Positions 1 through 8,743 of a stretch of 64,000 bases of DNA are shown here, in pieces. The notes under the pieces are model-generated. The model was not told the origin of the DNA. It ran no database searches and saw only the letters and a list, made by a program, of their open reading frames with translations. Every line of letters begins with the position of its first letter. Position 1 is the first letter of the stretch. Position numbers and translations under genes: made by a program. Origin of the DNA: Archangium gephyra (lineage in GTDB: Bacteria; Myxococcota; Myxococcia; Myxococcales; Myxococcaceae); NCBI GenBank assembly GCA_003243425.1, contig QFQP01000032.1:21462-85461 (forward strand), given 5' to 3'.

Positions 1-42
1 GACGTGCGCGGCGAGCCGTGGCACTGGACGTACAAGCGCTGA
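1..42 (+). CDS. C-terminal end of an M15-type (VanY-like) peptidase, partial
   Basis: Only the last 13 codons are inside the window, read in frame from base 1 to TGA at 40-42. They end in the motif GEPWHWTYKR. In the VanY/D-Ala-D-Ala carboxypeptidase family (M15) a C-terminal ExWHW motif carries a zinc-ligand histidine, so this is probably the end of a peptidoglycan-trimming zinc peptidase. The identification rests on this one motif; the rest of the gene lies upstream of the window. Confidence 0.5.
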   Translation, partial: DVRGEPWHWTYKR

Positions 43-109
43 GCTCCCGGCGTGGCCGGTGAGGGGTGACACGGAATCTGTCGACCCGACGCGCTGCTAA
101 CGTGGCGCT

Positions 110-1822
110 GTGAGTGACAGCGACAGCGAGTCGGACCTCGGCGCGACGGTCACCCCCGACGCGCCGCGCCTCGAGTCGGGCGACGAGGCGCTACCGGTCG
201 CCGCAGCCGATCGCTACGTCATCGAACGTGAGCTCGGCGCGGGTGGGCAGGCCATCGTGTTCGCGGCGCGTGATTCAGCGCTGAACCGTGAGGTCGCGCT
301 CAAGACCGCGCGGAAGCGAGGGGCGGAGGCCGGCAGCTTCGTGCGCGAGGCGCGCATCACCGGCCAGCTCGAGCACCCCGGCATCGTTCCCGTGCACGAG
401 CTGGGGCGCACCTCGCAGGGCGAGCTCTACTGCACGCAGAAGCTGGTTCGCGGCCGCACCTTCCGCGCTGCGCTCGACGCGGCGACTTCGCTCGAGGCGC
501 GGCTCAAGCTGCTGCCGCACTTCATCAATGTCTGCCACGCGGTGGCCTACGCGCACTCGCGCGGCGTGGTGCACCGCGACTTGAAGCCCGAGAACGTGAT
601 GCTCGGCGAGTTCGGCGAGACGGTGGTGCTCGACTGGGGCGTCGCGCGCGTGCTCGGGACCCCCGAAGAGAGTCACCCGGAGCTGTCGTCGGCGACGGAA
701 TCGGCGACCGGCTCTCAGAGCGGCAAGGCGCTCGAGGGTGTCATCTCGGGGGTCACGCAGCAGGGCTCGGTCATCGGCACGCCGCTGTACATGTCGCCTG
801 AGCAGGCGCGCGGCGAGAACGCGAAGGTCGACGCGCGCAGCGACGTGTGGAGCCTGGGCGTGATGCTGCATGAGCTGCTGGCGTTCACGAGGCCGTTCGA
901 AAACAAAGACGGCCGCGCCCTGCTCGCCGAGGTGTCGCGTGGGCACGTGCGGCCGCTGCGTGAAGTCGCCAACGACGTGCCTCCTGAGTTGTGCGCGATC
1001 GTCGACCAGGCGCTCCGGGCTCACCAGTCGGAGCGTCTCGGAGACGCCCGCGCGCTCGCCACGCAGCTGTCGGACTTTCTGGCCGGCAAACGCGTGGCGG
1101 CCTACCAGTACACGTCGTGGGAGCTGCTCAAGCGCTTCATCGCGGCCAACAAGTCGGTGACGCTGGTGTCGCTCGCGGCGCTCCTCGCGCTCGGCGTGTC
1201 CGAGATCTACGCGTGGCGGTTGGTGGGGCAACGCGACGACGCGCTCGAGGAATCACGCACCCATCTCTCGGCGGCGCTGCGTGAACAGGCGCATGGCGCC
1301 GAGCTGGTTCACGACTGGAACGGCGCTGCGATGGCGTGGAGCGCCGCGGCCGACGCGGGAACGCCCGGCGCAGAGCTCGCGGTGCGGGTGCTCTCGAAGT
1401 GGGTGACGCCGGCGCTGACGCTGCCCGGGGAAATGCCGGTGCACGCGAGCCGCGGTGGCGCCTACGACGTCGAGAGCGGCGTGGCGCTGTTGTCCGCGCC
1501 CTCGCGCGGCCTGTTCCTGCTCGAGGGTGACGACACGTGGCACCTGGTAGAGAACACGACGGATCCCGACAAGCGCTCGCAGCCCGCGGCGATCTCCACG
1601 GGCGGTCGCGCACGTGCGTGGAAGGCCGGCGTCGTTCATCTGCGCGTCGACGGCGCCGACACGACGCTGCCCGGCACCGGCGCGGCGACGGCGCTCACCT
1701 TCTCGGACGACGGCGCGGTGCTGGCCGTGGCCACGCCCACGGGCGTGCTCCGCTTCTCGAGTGCAGGCGACGCGCGCGACGTGCTGACGCCCGCCCCCGA
1801 GCAGCCGACGCCATCGCCATGA
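110..1822 (+). CDS. Ser/Thr protein kinase, membrane-anchored, N-terminal part of a kinase-WD40 protein
   Basis: Eukaryote-like protein kinase of 570 residues from a GTG start. The kinase domain covers about residues 35-330, with a glycine loop (ELGAGGQAIVF), catalytic HRDLKPEN (Asp near 157) and DWG in place of DFG. One membrane segment near residues 348-368 separates the cytoplasmic kinase from a C-terminal sensor part. The last 60 residues enter a WD40-like blade (LTFSDDGAVLAVATPTGV) and then stop abruptly. The next reading frame continues the blade pattern without a gap in homology. Either one base is missing around 1790-1805 (a run of five C lies at 1792-1796) and the true product is one protein of about 997 residues, or two coupled genes overlap by ATGA at 1819-1822. 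Function: signalling, substrate unknown. Confidence 0.85.
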   Translation: MSDSDSESDLGATVTPDAPRLESGDEALPVAAADRYVIERELGAGGQAIVFAARDSALNREVALKTARKRGAEAGSFVREARITGQLEHPGIVPVHELGRTSQGELYCTQKLVRGRTFRAALDAATSLEARLKLLPHFINVCHAVAYAHSRGVVHRDLKPENVMLGEFGETVVLDWGVARVLGTPEESHPELSSATESATGSQSGKALEGVISGVTQQGSVIGTPLYMSPEQARGENAKVDARSDVWSLGVMLHELLAFTRPFENKDGRALLAEVSRGHVRPLREVANDVPPELCAIVDQALRAHQSERLGDARALATQLSDFLAGKRVAAYQYTSWELLKRFIAANKSVTLVSLAALLALGVSEIYAWRLVGQRDDALEESRTHLSAALREQAHGAELVHDWNGAAMAWSAAADAGTPGAELAVRVLSKWVTPALTLPGEMPVHASRGGAYDVESGVALLSAPSRGLFLLEGDDTWHLVENTTDPDKRSQPAAISTGGRARAWKAGVVHLRVDGADTTLPGTGAATALTFSDDGAVLAVATPTGVLRFSSAGDARDVLTPAPEQPTPSP

Positions 1823-3102
1823 ATCGCAACGGCACCGCGGTGGCCATCGCCGGCCGTGACGGCTCGTTGCGGTGGTGGTCGCGCGACGGCGCCCTGCACT
1901 CACCCGCGGTGCCCGGCCGCGCGTACACCGCGCTCGCCTTCTCCGACGATGCGTCGCAGCTCTTCGCGGCCGATGCCGAGAGCCACATTCAGGTGCTCGA
2001 CGCGAGGACCGGCGCGCTGCTGCGCACGCTCGACGGTCACGACTACCGCGTGAACGCGCTGGCCCTGTCGCCCGACGGAACGATGCTGGCCTCTGCGTCC
2101 ATCGACCGCTCGGCAGTGCTGTGGGACCTCGGCACGTGGAACCCGCTCACGCGACTCCGGCCCGACGGTGACGAACTGCGCGCGCTGTCGTTCTCGCTCG
2201 ACGGCTCGAAGCTGGGTGCGCTCGACCGTGATGGCCGCCGTCACGTGTGGACGCTCACGCCGCTCGCTGCGCATCGGCAACTGGCGATGCTCGACAAGTC
2301 CACCGTTCGTGGGCTCGCGCTCGAGTTGCAGTCTGGAGGCCTGTGGGCGCGCACCACCAACGGCCTCGCGCTCATTCGCAACGGCGGCGCGGTGGAGTGG
2401 AAGGTCGAAGCCGGAAAGCCCAACGACATGCTCCCCACACCGCGCGGACTGCTGGTCGCGCAGCCTGGCCGCATCGACCTGCACGCACCCGAGAACGGTG
2501 AGGTCATCGCCACGGCGACCCCGTGCGCAGCCACCGTGTGGGCGCTCGCGCAGGCGGCCGCTTCAGACGTGCTGTGGGTGGGCTGTGGCTCCGACGTACT
2601 CGCGCTCGACGCCACCACCCTCGAGAAGCGCAGCGAGGTGATTCATGCGCGAGCAGCGGTGAAGCGGCTCGAGCTCTCTCCCGATGGTTCGCGGCTGCTG
2701 TGGAGCGCCGAGAATGGAGACGGCGCGCTGGTCTCGCTTCCGTCGCTGCACGAAGAAGAGAAATGGCAGGGCCGGCCGCTGCAGACGGTGGCGTTCTCGC
2801 CCGACGGCAAGGTGCTGGTGACGAGCGGCGACGACGGGCTGACGGTGCGCAGCGCTGCGACCGGCGCTGAGCTCCGCAAGCTGACCGCTGACGATCTGCG
2901 GGCGCGGCAGGTGGGCTTCGCAGACGAGGGCCGCACGTTGTGGGCGGCGGGCTTCGAAGGGCTGACGGTGTGGAGGCTCGACTCGGGCGTGCGCGTGATG
3001 GAGCTCCCCGGGCTCTACGAGGAGCTCACCGCCGCCGTGGCGACGCCGACCGGCCTGCTCGCGGTCGATGGCACCGGGCGGGTGTTCAGCTTCGAGCTCT
3101 GA
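1819..3102 (+). CDS. WD40-repeat protein, C-terminal part of the kinase-WD40 protein
   Basis: About 427 residues if started at the ATG that overlaps the kinase stop codon. It is a series of WD40/beta-propeller blades, recognisable by repeats such as ALAFSDDASQLFAADAES, LALSPDGTMLASASIDRS and VAFSPDGKVLVTSGDDG, each ending in a Trp/Val strand. Homology to a blade begins a few codons before this ATG (AADAIAMNRNGTA in the same frame), which favours this being the second half of one kinase-propeller protein split by a frameshift. In such fusions the propeller sits beyond the membrane segment and probably senses or scaffolds; the ligand is unknown. Confidence 0.75.
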   Translation: MNRNGTAVAIAGRDGSLRWWSRDGALHSPAVPGRAYTALAFSDDASQLFAADAESHIQVLDARTGALLRTLDGHDYRVNALALSPDGTMLASASIDRSAVLWDLGTWNPLTRLRPDGDELRALSFSLDGSKLGALDRDGRRHVWTLTPLAAHRQLAMLDKSTVRGLALELQSGGLWARTTNGLALIRNGGAVEWKVEAGKPNDMLPTPRGLLVAQPGRIDLHAPENGEVIATATPCAATVWALAQAAASDVLWVGCGSDVLALDATTLEKRSEVIHARAAVKRLELSPDGSRLLWSAENGDGALVSLPSLHEEEKWQGRPLQTVAFSPDGKVLVTSGDDGLTVRSAATGAELRKLTADDLRARQVGFADEGRTLWAAGFEGLTVWRLDSGVRVMELPGLYEELTAAVATPTGLLAVDGTGRVFSFEL

Positions 3103-3282
3103 TCAGCTCGGTACCAGACCAATCGCGGCGCGGCCGTGCTCGTCCTTGCAGGCGCGTTCGAGCGCGCCGATGAAGTGGCCGGGCCGGTCACCCCCGTTCA
3201 CCCGGCGCACTCGACGGCCCGGCCCGGTTACCGGAGCCACACGGGTGTGCACGACGGCGCCGCGATTCCTACGGAACGCGGC

Positions 3283-3717
3283 ATGAGTCTCGCCCTCGTT
3301 CTTGCCCTGTCCTTGAGCAGCACCGGTTCAACATCGCCGCTGGAGCCGTCGCTCTACGAGTCACATCTCTCGGTTCCGCAGGGAGCGCTCGTCGAGAGCC
3401 TGAAGAGCGGCCCCGGTCAGCAGCTGGCGCACGGCGTTCGGCTGGTGGTCGGCGGCTCGATTCTCGGCACCGTCGGTGCGGTAGGCATCGTCGGTGGGCT
3501 GTTGTTGCTCAGCAACGCCGCCATCAGCGACGGCTCGGAGCGCACGGTGTCGACGGTGCTGGGGTGGACGTTCCTCGGCGCCGGCGCGTTGTTCGCGGTC
3601 ATCGGCGTGCCGCTGGTGATTGCGGGCGTCATCACCATGGCGACGTCGCCGCTGGCGCGCAGAGATCGCGTGGCGCTGACGGTGAGCCGGAACGGAAACC
3701 TCGCGGTCACGTTCTGA
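3283..3717 (+). CDS. Small membrane protein with signal peptide, unknown function
   Basis: 144 residues starting at the ATG of MSLALVLALSLSS, preceded by GGAACG. A secretion signal covers about residues 1-17. Two strongly hydrophobic, Gly/Val/Ile-rich segments follow near residues 60-85 and 95-125, then a short basic tail. I recognise no domain. The 180 bases before it contain no other convincing gene. It lies 19 bases before the sulfatase-fold gene on the same strand, so the two may be co-transcribed. Confidence 0.6.
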   Translation: MSLALVLALSLSSTGSTSPLEPSLYESHLSVPQGALVESLKSGPGQQLAHGVRLVVGGSILGTVGAVGIVGGLLLLSNAAISDGSERTVSTVLGWTFLGAGALFAVIGVPLVIAGVITMATSPLARRDRVALTVSRNGNLAVTF

Positions 3718-3736
3718 CGCGCGCTAGGAGCGGCGG

Positions 3737-5719
3737 GTGTCTGTCCGCCGCATCGCGCTGATCAACGCACTGCTGTTCGGGGCGCTCTACCTGGCGTCGG
3801 TCGTCGCGTTCGTCTCGCTGTCGGAGCACATCGAAGCGCGCTTCGCCGCCCTCGCTCGCGGGCCGTATCTGTGGACCGCCATCAGCGCGCAGCTTCGCGT
3901 GCTGCCGGCGTACGTGGTGATGGCGCTCGTCGCCACGGCCCTGACGTGGAAGCTGCTCGCCGGCGCCCGTGGCGTGTTTCCGGTGCTGGCGTCGACGTGC
4001 GCGCTCTTCGTCTGCGCGCTCGGCCCCGCGCTCAAAGCAGCGCCGGGGCTCTTCGACACCTTCGCGCGAAAGCTCCCGTGGCTCGACGTGTACGCGTTGT
4101 CTCGCTGGCACGTGCTCGATGCGCTGACGGTGGTGTTCGTCGCGCTGCTGTCGTTCGCCGTGTGGAGCTCCGGCCGCCTGGCGCCGGCGGTGCTCGTCGG
4201 CCTCGCGTTGATGGTCGACGCACCGGCCTCGCCATCGCGCGCGGCACCTTCGTCGAAGAAGAACGTGCTGATCATCGCCACCGATTCCTGGCGGTTCGAT
4301 CGCGTGGGCGTGCACGGCGCTGCGCGCAGCGACCTCACCCCGAACATCGACGCCTTTTCCCGTACCGCGACGGACTTCACGAACCTCCACGTGGCCACCG
4401 CGAGCACGTTGGAGTCGTGGGTGACGTTGCTGTCGGGCCGCTGGCCGTCGACGCACGGCATCCGCAGCATGTACCCGTCGCGTGAAGAGGTCGCCGCCAT
4501 CGATGCCGACCCCACCATGCTGCCGCGACTGCTCGCGCGCGCCGGTTACGACACGTTCGTCTCGAGTGACTGGGCCGGGAACTGCTTCGACCTCGTCGAC
4601 CTCGGGTTCACGAAGCGGCACGTGGGCCCGGTGCAGAACTTCGAGGCGCTGATTCTCGAAGCGACCGTGCGTGCCCACCCGCTGGTGCCGTTGTTCTTCG
4701 GCAGCACCCCGGGAAGGCTGGGCGACGTGCTGGTGCCGGGCCGCGAGGCGTTGTCGTCACTCGCGCGCCCGGAGGTTCTGGTGGACCAACTGTTCGCCGA
4801 CGTCGACGCCAGCGTGCGCGCGCACCGGCCCTTCTTCGGGCTGCTGTTCGTGAGCCCCACGCACCTGCCGTACAACGCGCGGCACCCGTTCAACGAGAAG
4901 TACGTCGACGTGAACTACCGCGGCGCGCACCGCTACCAGGTCGAGGTGAGCGCGCACGAGCTCATCACCACCGGCTTCTCGCCGACGGTTCCGCGCGAGA
5001 CCATCGAGCACATTCGCGCGCTGTACGACGACGCGGTGAGCGACTTCGACGCCACGGTGGGTGACGTGCTCGCGCAGCTCGACGCGCGCGGGTTGGGTGA
5101 CGACACCATCGTCATCGTGACCACGGATCACGGTGAGGATCTCTACGACGAGGGTTCGACGCTCGGCCACGGCACCAACTTCTTCGGCGGAGATCAGTCG
5201 ACGCACATTCCGTTCTTCATGCGTGTCCCGGGCCGCGCGCCGGCGGTGAACTCGAGGCTGTCGCGCACCATCGACGTCGCGCCGACGTTGTCGTCGTTGC
5301 TCGGGCTCGAGGTGCCCGCCGTGTTCGAAGGTTCGTCGCTCGACGGCCCGCCGGCGGAGTTCGTGTACGCCGAGACCTGCTACCTGTTCTTCCCCAAGTC
5401 GAAGGCGATGACGGGGTTGAGCGAGGCGGAGCGTGCCGACCTCGTCGAACTCGCGGGCGCTGCCGACACGCTCGAGGTTGACGCTGCGTTCCGGCACAAC
5501 CTGGTGCTCAAGCCCGAGCTGCGCGCGCAGGTCATCGCGGCGAAAGACCGCATGGTGCGCACCGAGCGGTGGAAGCTCATCGAGATTCCCGGGCGCACGA
5601 GGCCCATTCGCAGGTTGTACGACGTGTCGGTCGACCCGTTTCAGCGCGTGAACCTCGCCGGCACCGGGCTCGACATCGAAGACCAGCTCGCCTCGAGGCT
5701 CTCGGCGTTCTCGCGATGA
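3737..5719 (+). CDS. Sulfatase-fold (alkaline phosphatase superfamily) membrane enzyme
   Basis: 660 residues, GTG start with AGGAG about 8 bases upstream. Five hydrophobic segments lie in the first 165 residues, followed by a large sulfatase-fold domain. Metal-site motifs are visible: NVLIIATDSWRFDRVG (first Asp), TTDHGEDLYDEG and LGHGTN (later Asp and His). The usual C/S-x-P-S-R signature for formylglycine formation is absent; the equivalent place reads ATASTLESWVTLLSG. An anchored enzyme with a Ser/Thr nucleophile resembles lipid-headgroup transferases such as phosphoglycerol or phosphoethanolamine transferases more than true sulfatases. Substrate cannot be told from sequence. Confidence 0.8.
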   Translation: MSVRRIALINALLFGALYLASVVAFVSLSEHIEARFAALARGPYLWTAISAQLRVLPAYVVMALVATALTWKLLAGARGVFPVLASTCALFVCALGPALKAAPGLFDTFARKLPWLDVYALSRWHVLDALTVVFVALLSFAVWSSGRLAPAVLVGLALMVDAPASPSRAAPSSKKNVLIIATDSWRFDRVGVHGAARSDLTPNIDAFSRTATDFTNLHVATASTLESWVTLLSGRWPSTHGIRSMYPSREEVAAIDADPTMLPRLLARAGYDTFVSSDWAGNCFDLVDLGFTKRHVGPVQNFEALILEATVRAHPLVPLFFGSTPGRLGDVLVPGREALSSLARPEVLVDQLFADVDASVRAHRPFFGLLFVSPTHLPYNARHPFNEKYVDVNYRGAHRYQVEVSAHELITTGFSPTVPRETIEHIRALYDDAVSDFDATVGDVLAQLDARGLGDDTIVIVTTDHGEDLYDEGSTLGHGTNFFGGDQSTHIPFFMRVPGRAPAVNSRLSRTIDVAPTLSSLLGLEVPAVFEGSSLDGPPAEFVYAETCYLFFPKSKAMTGLSEAERADLVELAGAADTLEVDAAFRHNLVLKPELRAQVIAAKDRMVRTERWKLIEIPGRTRPIRRLYDVSVDPFQRVNLAGTGLDIEDQLASRLSAFSR

Positions 5720-5746
5720 ACGCCTGAGGCGCTCGCACGAGCGGCT

Positions 5747-6205
5747 TCAGTGGTGACGCGGCAGCTTCACGCGACGGTCGGTCACGGCGTCGAGCCCGCC
5801 GAGCGCGCCGGTGAGCTGCGTTTCAAGACGCTGGAGTGTCGAGCGCCCGAGCTGCCGGGCGAGCTTGTTCGAGACCGCCAGTCGCGCGGCTCGAGAGACC
5901 TGCACGCACTTCTTTCCGCGCGCGGTGAGCTGCACGCGGCGCTGCCGCTTGTCGTCGAACTGACCTGCCGGCTCGACGAGACCGAGCACGGTCATCTCGC
6001 CCAGCAACTTCGAGATCGCCTGCTGCGTGACGCCGAGGTCCTTCGCGATGGCCGTGACCGGTTGCGGGCCTTCGAGCAGCCGTTGCACGACGTCGCCGTG
6101 GGAGGTGCGGACCTTCGAGAAGCCGGCCTTCTCCATGGCTGCGAAGACCTCGCGGTCGAAGTGCTGAGACAGAAAGAGACCGAGGTGACCCACGTCGATG
6201 GACAT
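5747..6205 (-). CDS. MarR-family transcriptional regulator
   Basis: 152 residues. A winged helix-turn-helix is visible at about residues 45-100: VTAIAKDLGVTQQAISKLLG is the recognition part and FDDKRQRRVQLTARG the wing. It is divergent from the SnoaL-like gene, and the gap between them contains nested palindromes, so it very probably represses that gene and itself. MarR proteins usually respond to small phenolic or oxidising compounds; the ligand here is unknown. Confidence 0.85.
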   Translation of the reverse strand: MSIDVGHLGLFLSQHFDREVFAAMEKAGFSKVRTSHGDVVQRLLEGPQPVTAIAKDLGVTQQAISKLLGEMTVLGLVEPAGQFDDKRQRRVQLTARGKKCVQVSRAARLAVSNKLARQLGRSTLQRLETQLTGALGGLDAVTDRRVKLPRHH

Positions 6206-6214
6206 GACGGCGAT

Positions 6215-6260
6215 TTACACAACTTCAGTTACACAACTACGGTTGTGCATATGCACAACC
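6215..6260. promoter_or_regulatory. Nested operator palindromes for the MarR regulator
   Basis: A perfect 20-base palindrome, GGTTGTGCATATGCACAACC, occupies 6241-6260. Overlapping it, CACAAC-TACG-GTTGTG (6232-6247) is a second inverted repeat sharing a half site. Just upstream, TTACACAACT occurs twice as a direct repeat 14 bases apart (6215-6224, 6229-6238). All are built on the half site CACAAC/GTTGTG. They sit between the divergent MarR and SnoaL-like genes, the usual place for an autoregulatory MarR operator. Confidence 0.75.
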
Positions 6261-6268
6261 ATGGTTTC

Positions 6269-6645
6269 GTGATTCGTGAGTACCCGGCGGCACTGGAGAG
6301 GTTCGAGCACGGGGCGGCGCTGCGACGGTTTCTCGCGGATGACTCGTGTTTCACGAGTTGCCCAACCGCCTGGTGCCGGAGGGGCGGCAGCGGCGGCTCG
6401 ACATGACGCTGGAGGCATCGGCGATGGCGCCGAAGGTGTTGGAGCGTCAGACGTACGTGATTCGCCGTGAACTTCACGGCGGGGACACGGCGGCGGTGGA
6501 CGTCGACTGGCAGGCGACCTTGAAGGTGCCGTTGGGGGCGACGCCTGCGGGCGGTGAGCTCTCGGCGCGGATCTCGATGTGGCTGCAGTTCAGGGACGGG
6601 AAGATCTGCGAGCAGACGAACTTCGACTGCTACCGGCCGTTCTGA
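6269..6645 (+). pseudogene. SnoaL-like / NTF2-fold protein, frameshifted
   Basis: Two overlapping frames together encode one SnoaL-like protein. The first reads VIREYPAALERFEHGAALRR...FLADD up to about 6345. The second continues with VFHELPNRLVPEG and runs to FRDGKICEQTNFDCYRPF. Adding one base near 6342-6348 restores a continuous protein of about 125 residues, normal for the family. The start is uncertain: GTG 6269 or ATG 6251 inside the palindrome. The downstream frame alone (GTG 6346) would lack the first helix. SnoaL-fold proteins are small cyclases, isomerases or ligand binders. Divergence from the MarR gene suggests it is the regulated target. Confidence 0.6.
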
Positions 6646-6747
6646 CCCGCCTGACGCCCGCAGGTAATACGGTACAGACAGGTGTTCAGTAGGTCGGTGT
6701 CGTTGGACGCACACACGAGACGGCGCTGCAGGACACGGCGGCGCTGA

Positions 6748-7680
6748 TCAGGGCTCCATGCAGATGCTGTTGGAGCACGTCATCTGTGCCGGGCAGGACG
6801 CGCCGCCCGCGCACGATGGGCGCTGACAACGGCCGCTCCCCCCGCACACGTACGGCGTCGGACAGGGCGAGTTCGCGTCGCACGAACGGATGACGCAGAA
6901 GAAGTTCGAGCAGCGCAGCGCGCCGCCACAGTCCGTGTCGGACGAGCAATCGCGACGACAGGCGCCAGAGGTCGCCGCGCCGCCGCACTCCGTTCCGCTC
7001 GGACAGTCGGTGTCGGTGCCGCAGCCGTTGCAGATGCCTCCAGGGGCGGTCGTGTTGCAGCTCGATTGCCCCGGGCATTGTGAGGTGTTGCGGCATTGCA
7101 CGCGGGAGAACCCGAGCGATGCGCCGGAACCGCCGCCAGTTGCCGTGCCGCCGCCAGTCGCTGAACCACCGCCGGTCGCTGAACCACCGCCGGTCGCTGA
7201 ACCACCGCCGGTCGCTGAACCGCCGCCAGTCGCTGAACCACCGCCGGTCGCTGAACCACCGCCGGTCGCTGAACCACCGCCAGTTGCCGAACCGCCGCCA
7301 GTTGCCGAACCGCCGCCAGTCGCCGAACCACCGCCAGTCGCTGAACCACCGCCAGTCGCTGAACCGCCACCCGTCGCAGTGCCGCCACCCGTCGCAGTGC
7401 CGCCACCCGTCGCAGTGCCGCCACCCGTCGCAGTGCCGCCGCCCGTCGCAGTGCCGCCACCCGTCGCAGTTCCGCCACCCGTCGCAGTTCCGCCACCCGT
7501 CGCAGTTCCGCCACCCGTCGCTGAACCGCCGCCCGTCGCAGTTCCGCCACCCGTCGCAGTTCCGCCGCCAACCTCCGCCCCCGCACCACCGCCGGTCGAA
7601 CCGCCGTCGGTCTGTTCCCCGGGCGTTCCACCGCACGCGATCAACATCACCACCGCTGCTGCCATCACGACTCGAGACAT
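6748..7680 (-). CDS. Gly-rich repeat lipoprotein with Cys-rich C-terminal domain
   Basis: 310 residues from the ATG at 7680, which has AAGGAG 8 bases upstream; longer upstream starts are not supported. The lipoprotein signal is MSRVVMAAAVVMLIACGG, with the modified Cys in LIAC. Then come about 24 copies of a six-residue unit, GGGTAT or GGGSAT, forming a long flexible stalk (about residues 37-185). The C-terminal 120 residues hold many paired cysteines (TSQCPGQSSC, GTDTDCPSGTEC, SSDTDCGGALRC), a disulfide-rich pattern common in myxobacterial surface proteins. It is last in a run with two PAP2-like genes (16-base gap). Function unknown; probably an outer-surface protein whose stalk holds the head away from the membrane. 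Confidence 0.75.
   Translation of the reverse strand: MSRVVMAAAVVMLIACGGTPGEQTDGGSTGGGAGAEVGGGTATGGGTATGGGSATGGGTATGGGTATGGGTATGGGTATGGGTATGGGTATGGGTATGGGTATGGGSATGGGSATGGGSATGGGSATGGGSATGGGSATGGGSATGGGSATGGGSATGGGSATGGGSATGGGSATGGGTATGGGSGASLGFSRVQCRNTSQCPGQSSCNTTAPGGICNGCGTDTDCPSGTECGGAATSGACRRDCSSDTDCGGALRCSNFFCVIRSCDANSPCPTPYVCGGSGRCQRPSCAGGASCPAQMTCSNSICMEP
7128..7570. repeat. Tandem 18-base repeat, about 24 copies
   Basis: In-frame minisatellite inside the repeat lipoprotein gene. On the plus strand the unit is close to CCGCCAGTCGCTGAACCA, with variants ending in GAA/GTG and using CCACCCGTCGCAGTG. Similar variants are clustered (GTCGCTGAACC types at 7150-7370, GTCGCAGT types after 7370), which points to local unit duplication. 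The copy number should vary between strains. Confidence 0.9.
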
Positions 7681-7696
7681 CACTGCTCCTTCGAAA

Positions 7697-8724
7697 TCAG
7701 AACCTGAACGTCGCCCCGCCCTGCCCGCGCACCGCCACCGGGCCCACGCCCGCCAACCGCATCGGCAACCCGGTGGCGCCATACGCGTACCGGCTCGAGC
7801 GATGCTCGACGACCCAGCGGCCGATCAAGTACCCCATCGCCGAGCCCACGATGACCTCCGACGCGAAGTGCGCGTCGTCGAACATGAGGAACGACGCGAG
7901 CACGCCGGCCGAACCAAGGATCAACGCCTGCAGCCACGACGCGTTGAAGTACGTCGCGTAAACACCAGCCACGAGAAGATCGTCGCCGAGTGCCCCGACG
8001 GCGTTCCGTCTGGAAAGTGCACCTGCGTCGGCCCGAAGTACTCGCCGTAGCCGTCGCGCGCGAGCGGCCCTTCACGCCCGGTCAGCAGCTTCAACCCCAC
8101 GTGGTACACCTGCGTGACGGCCAACGCCTCGAGCGCCAGCGCGCTGGCTTCGACGAACGGCTCGCCACCTTCCGGCAGCGCAGCGATGAGCATCATCAAC
8201 ACCGGCGTGCCCATCACCACCGCCATGATGACGTCGTCACTCGGGAGCGTCCAAAGTCGCGGCCGGTTCGAAGGCGGGTAGTCACACAGCCGCGAGTTGT
8301 GCGTCTCGGCCGCGTAGTCACAGTTCGGCCCGCCGAGGCCCGCGCGAATCGCGAACTGCAACCGCGAGTCAATCGACTGTCCGTTGATGGGCACGCTCAT
8401 GCCCACCGGCACGCCGACACCGATGCCCAGCGTCACGGCGTCGGCGAACTCCCAGCGCATCACGCTCGCGGGCACCGCCACCAGGTCGGCAGCAATTCGC
8501 AGCGCGAACGCGCCCAGCCAAGGCAAGAACGGCTGCTTCTGCTTGTAGCGCCACTTCTCGCCCACGAAGAGCCCGCGCGGCTCGTACACCGGAGGCGGTG
8601 ACAGCGTCGGCTTCTCGTCGAACGGCTCGACCGCGGTCTTCGGCGTGTCTTCGGGCAGCGGCGGAGGCGCGTCGCCCGGTTCAGCCGCGAGTGCGACCGC
8701 GAGAATCAGCGTGTGAAAAAGCAT
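7697..8724 (-). pseudogene. PAP2-like membrane protein, frameshifted
   Basis: Two frames together encode a paralogue of the neighbouring PAP2-like protein. The first, starting at the ATG of MLFHTLILAVALAAE (8724), runs through KLLTGREGPL and GTPSGHSATIFS and then loses homology. The second picks up with AGVYATYFNASW and ends in GGATFRF at 7697, matching the paralogue throughout. One missing base near 7970 (a GG that may be GGG on the coding strand) explains this; the repaired protein has about 342 residues. The central PSGH motif is intact, but the Arg expected before Pro in the first phosphatase motif is Gly, so activity is doubtful. Start is 19 bases from the paralogue's stop, suggesting an operon. 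Confidence 0.7.
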
Positions 8725-8743
8725 GCGGCGGCACTCTGCCGCA

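Noticed and set aside
3103..3282. Gap after the WD40 gene as a possible regulatory RNA or promoter region
   Set aside because: No clear promoter, hairpin or conserved frame was visible.
7128..7570. Possible CRISPR array
   Set aside because: Units are 18 bases, contiguous and in frame with a coding gene; there are no unique spacers and no cas genes.
6890..8050. Plus-strand frame with PPPVAE repeats opposite the repeat lipoprotein
   Set aside because: The minus-strand product has a lipoprotein signal, a good ribosome site and Cys pairs. The plus-strand repeat is a mirror of it and runs on through the PAP2-like gene.
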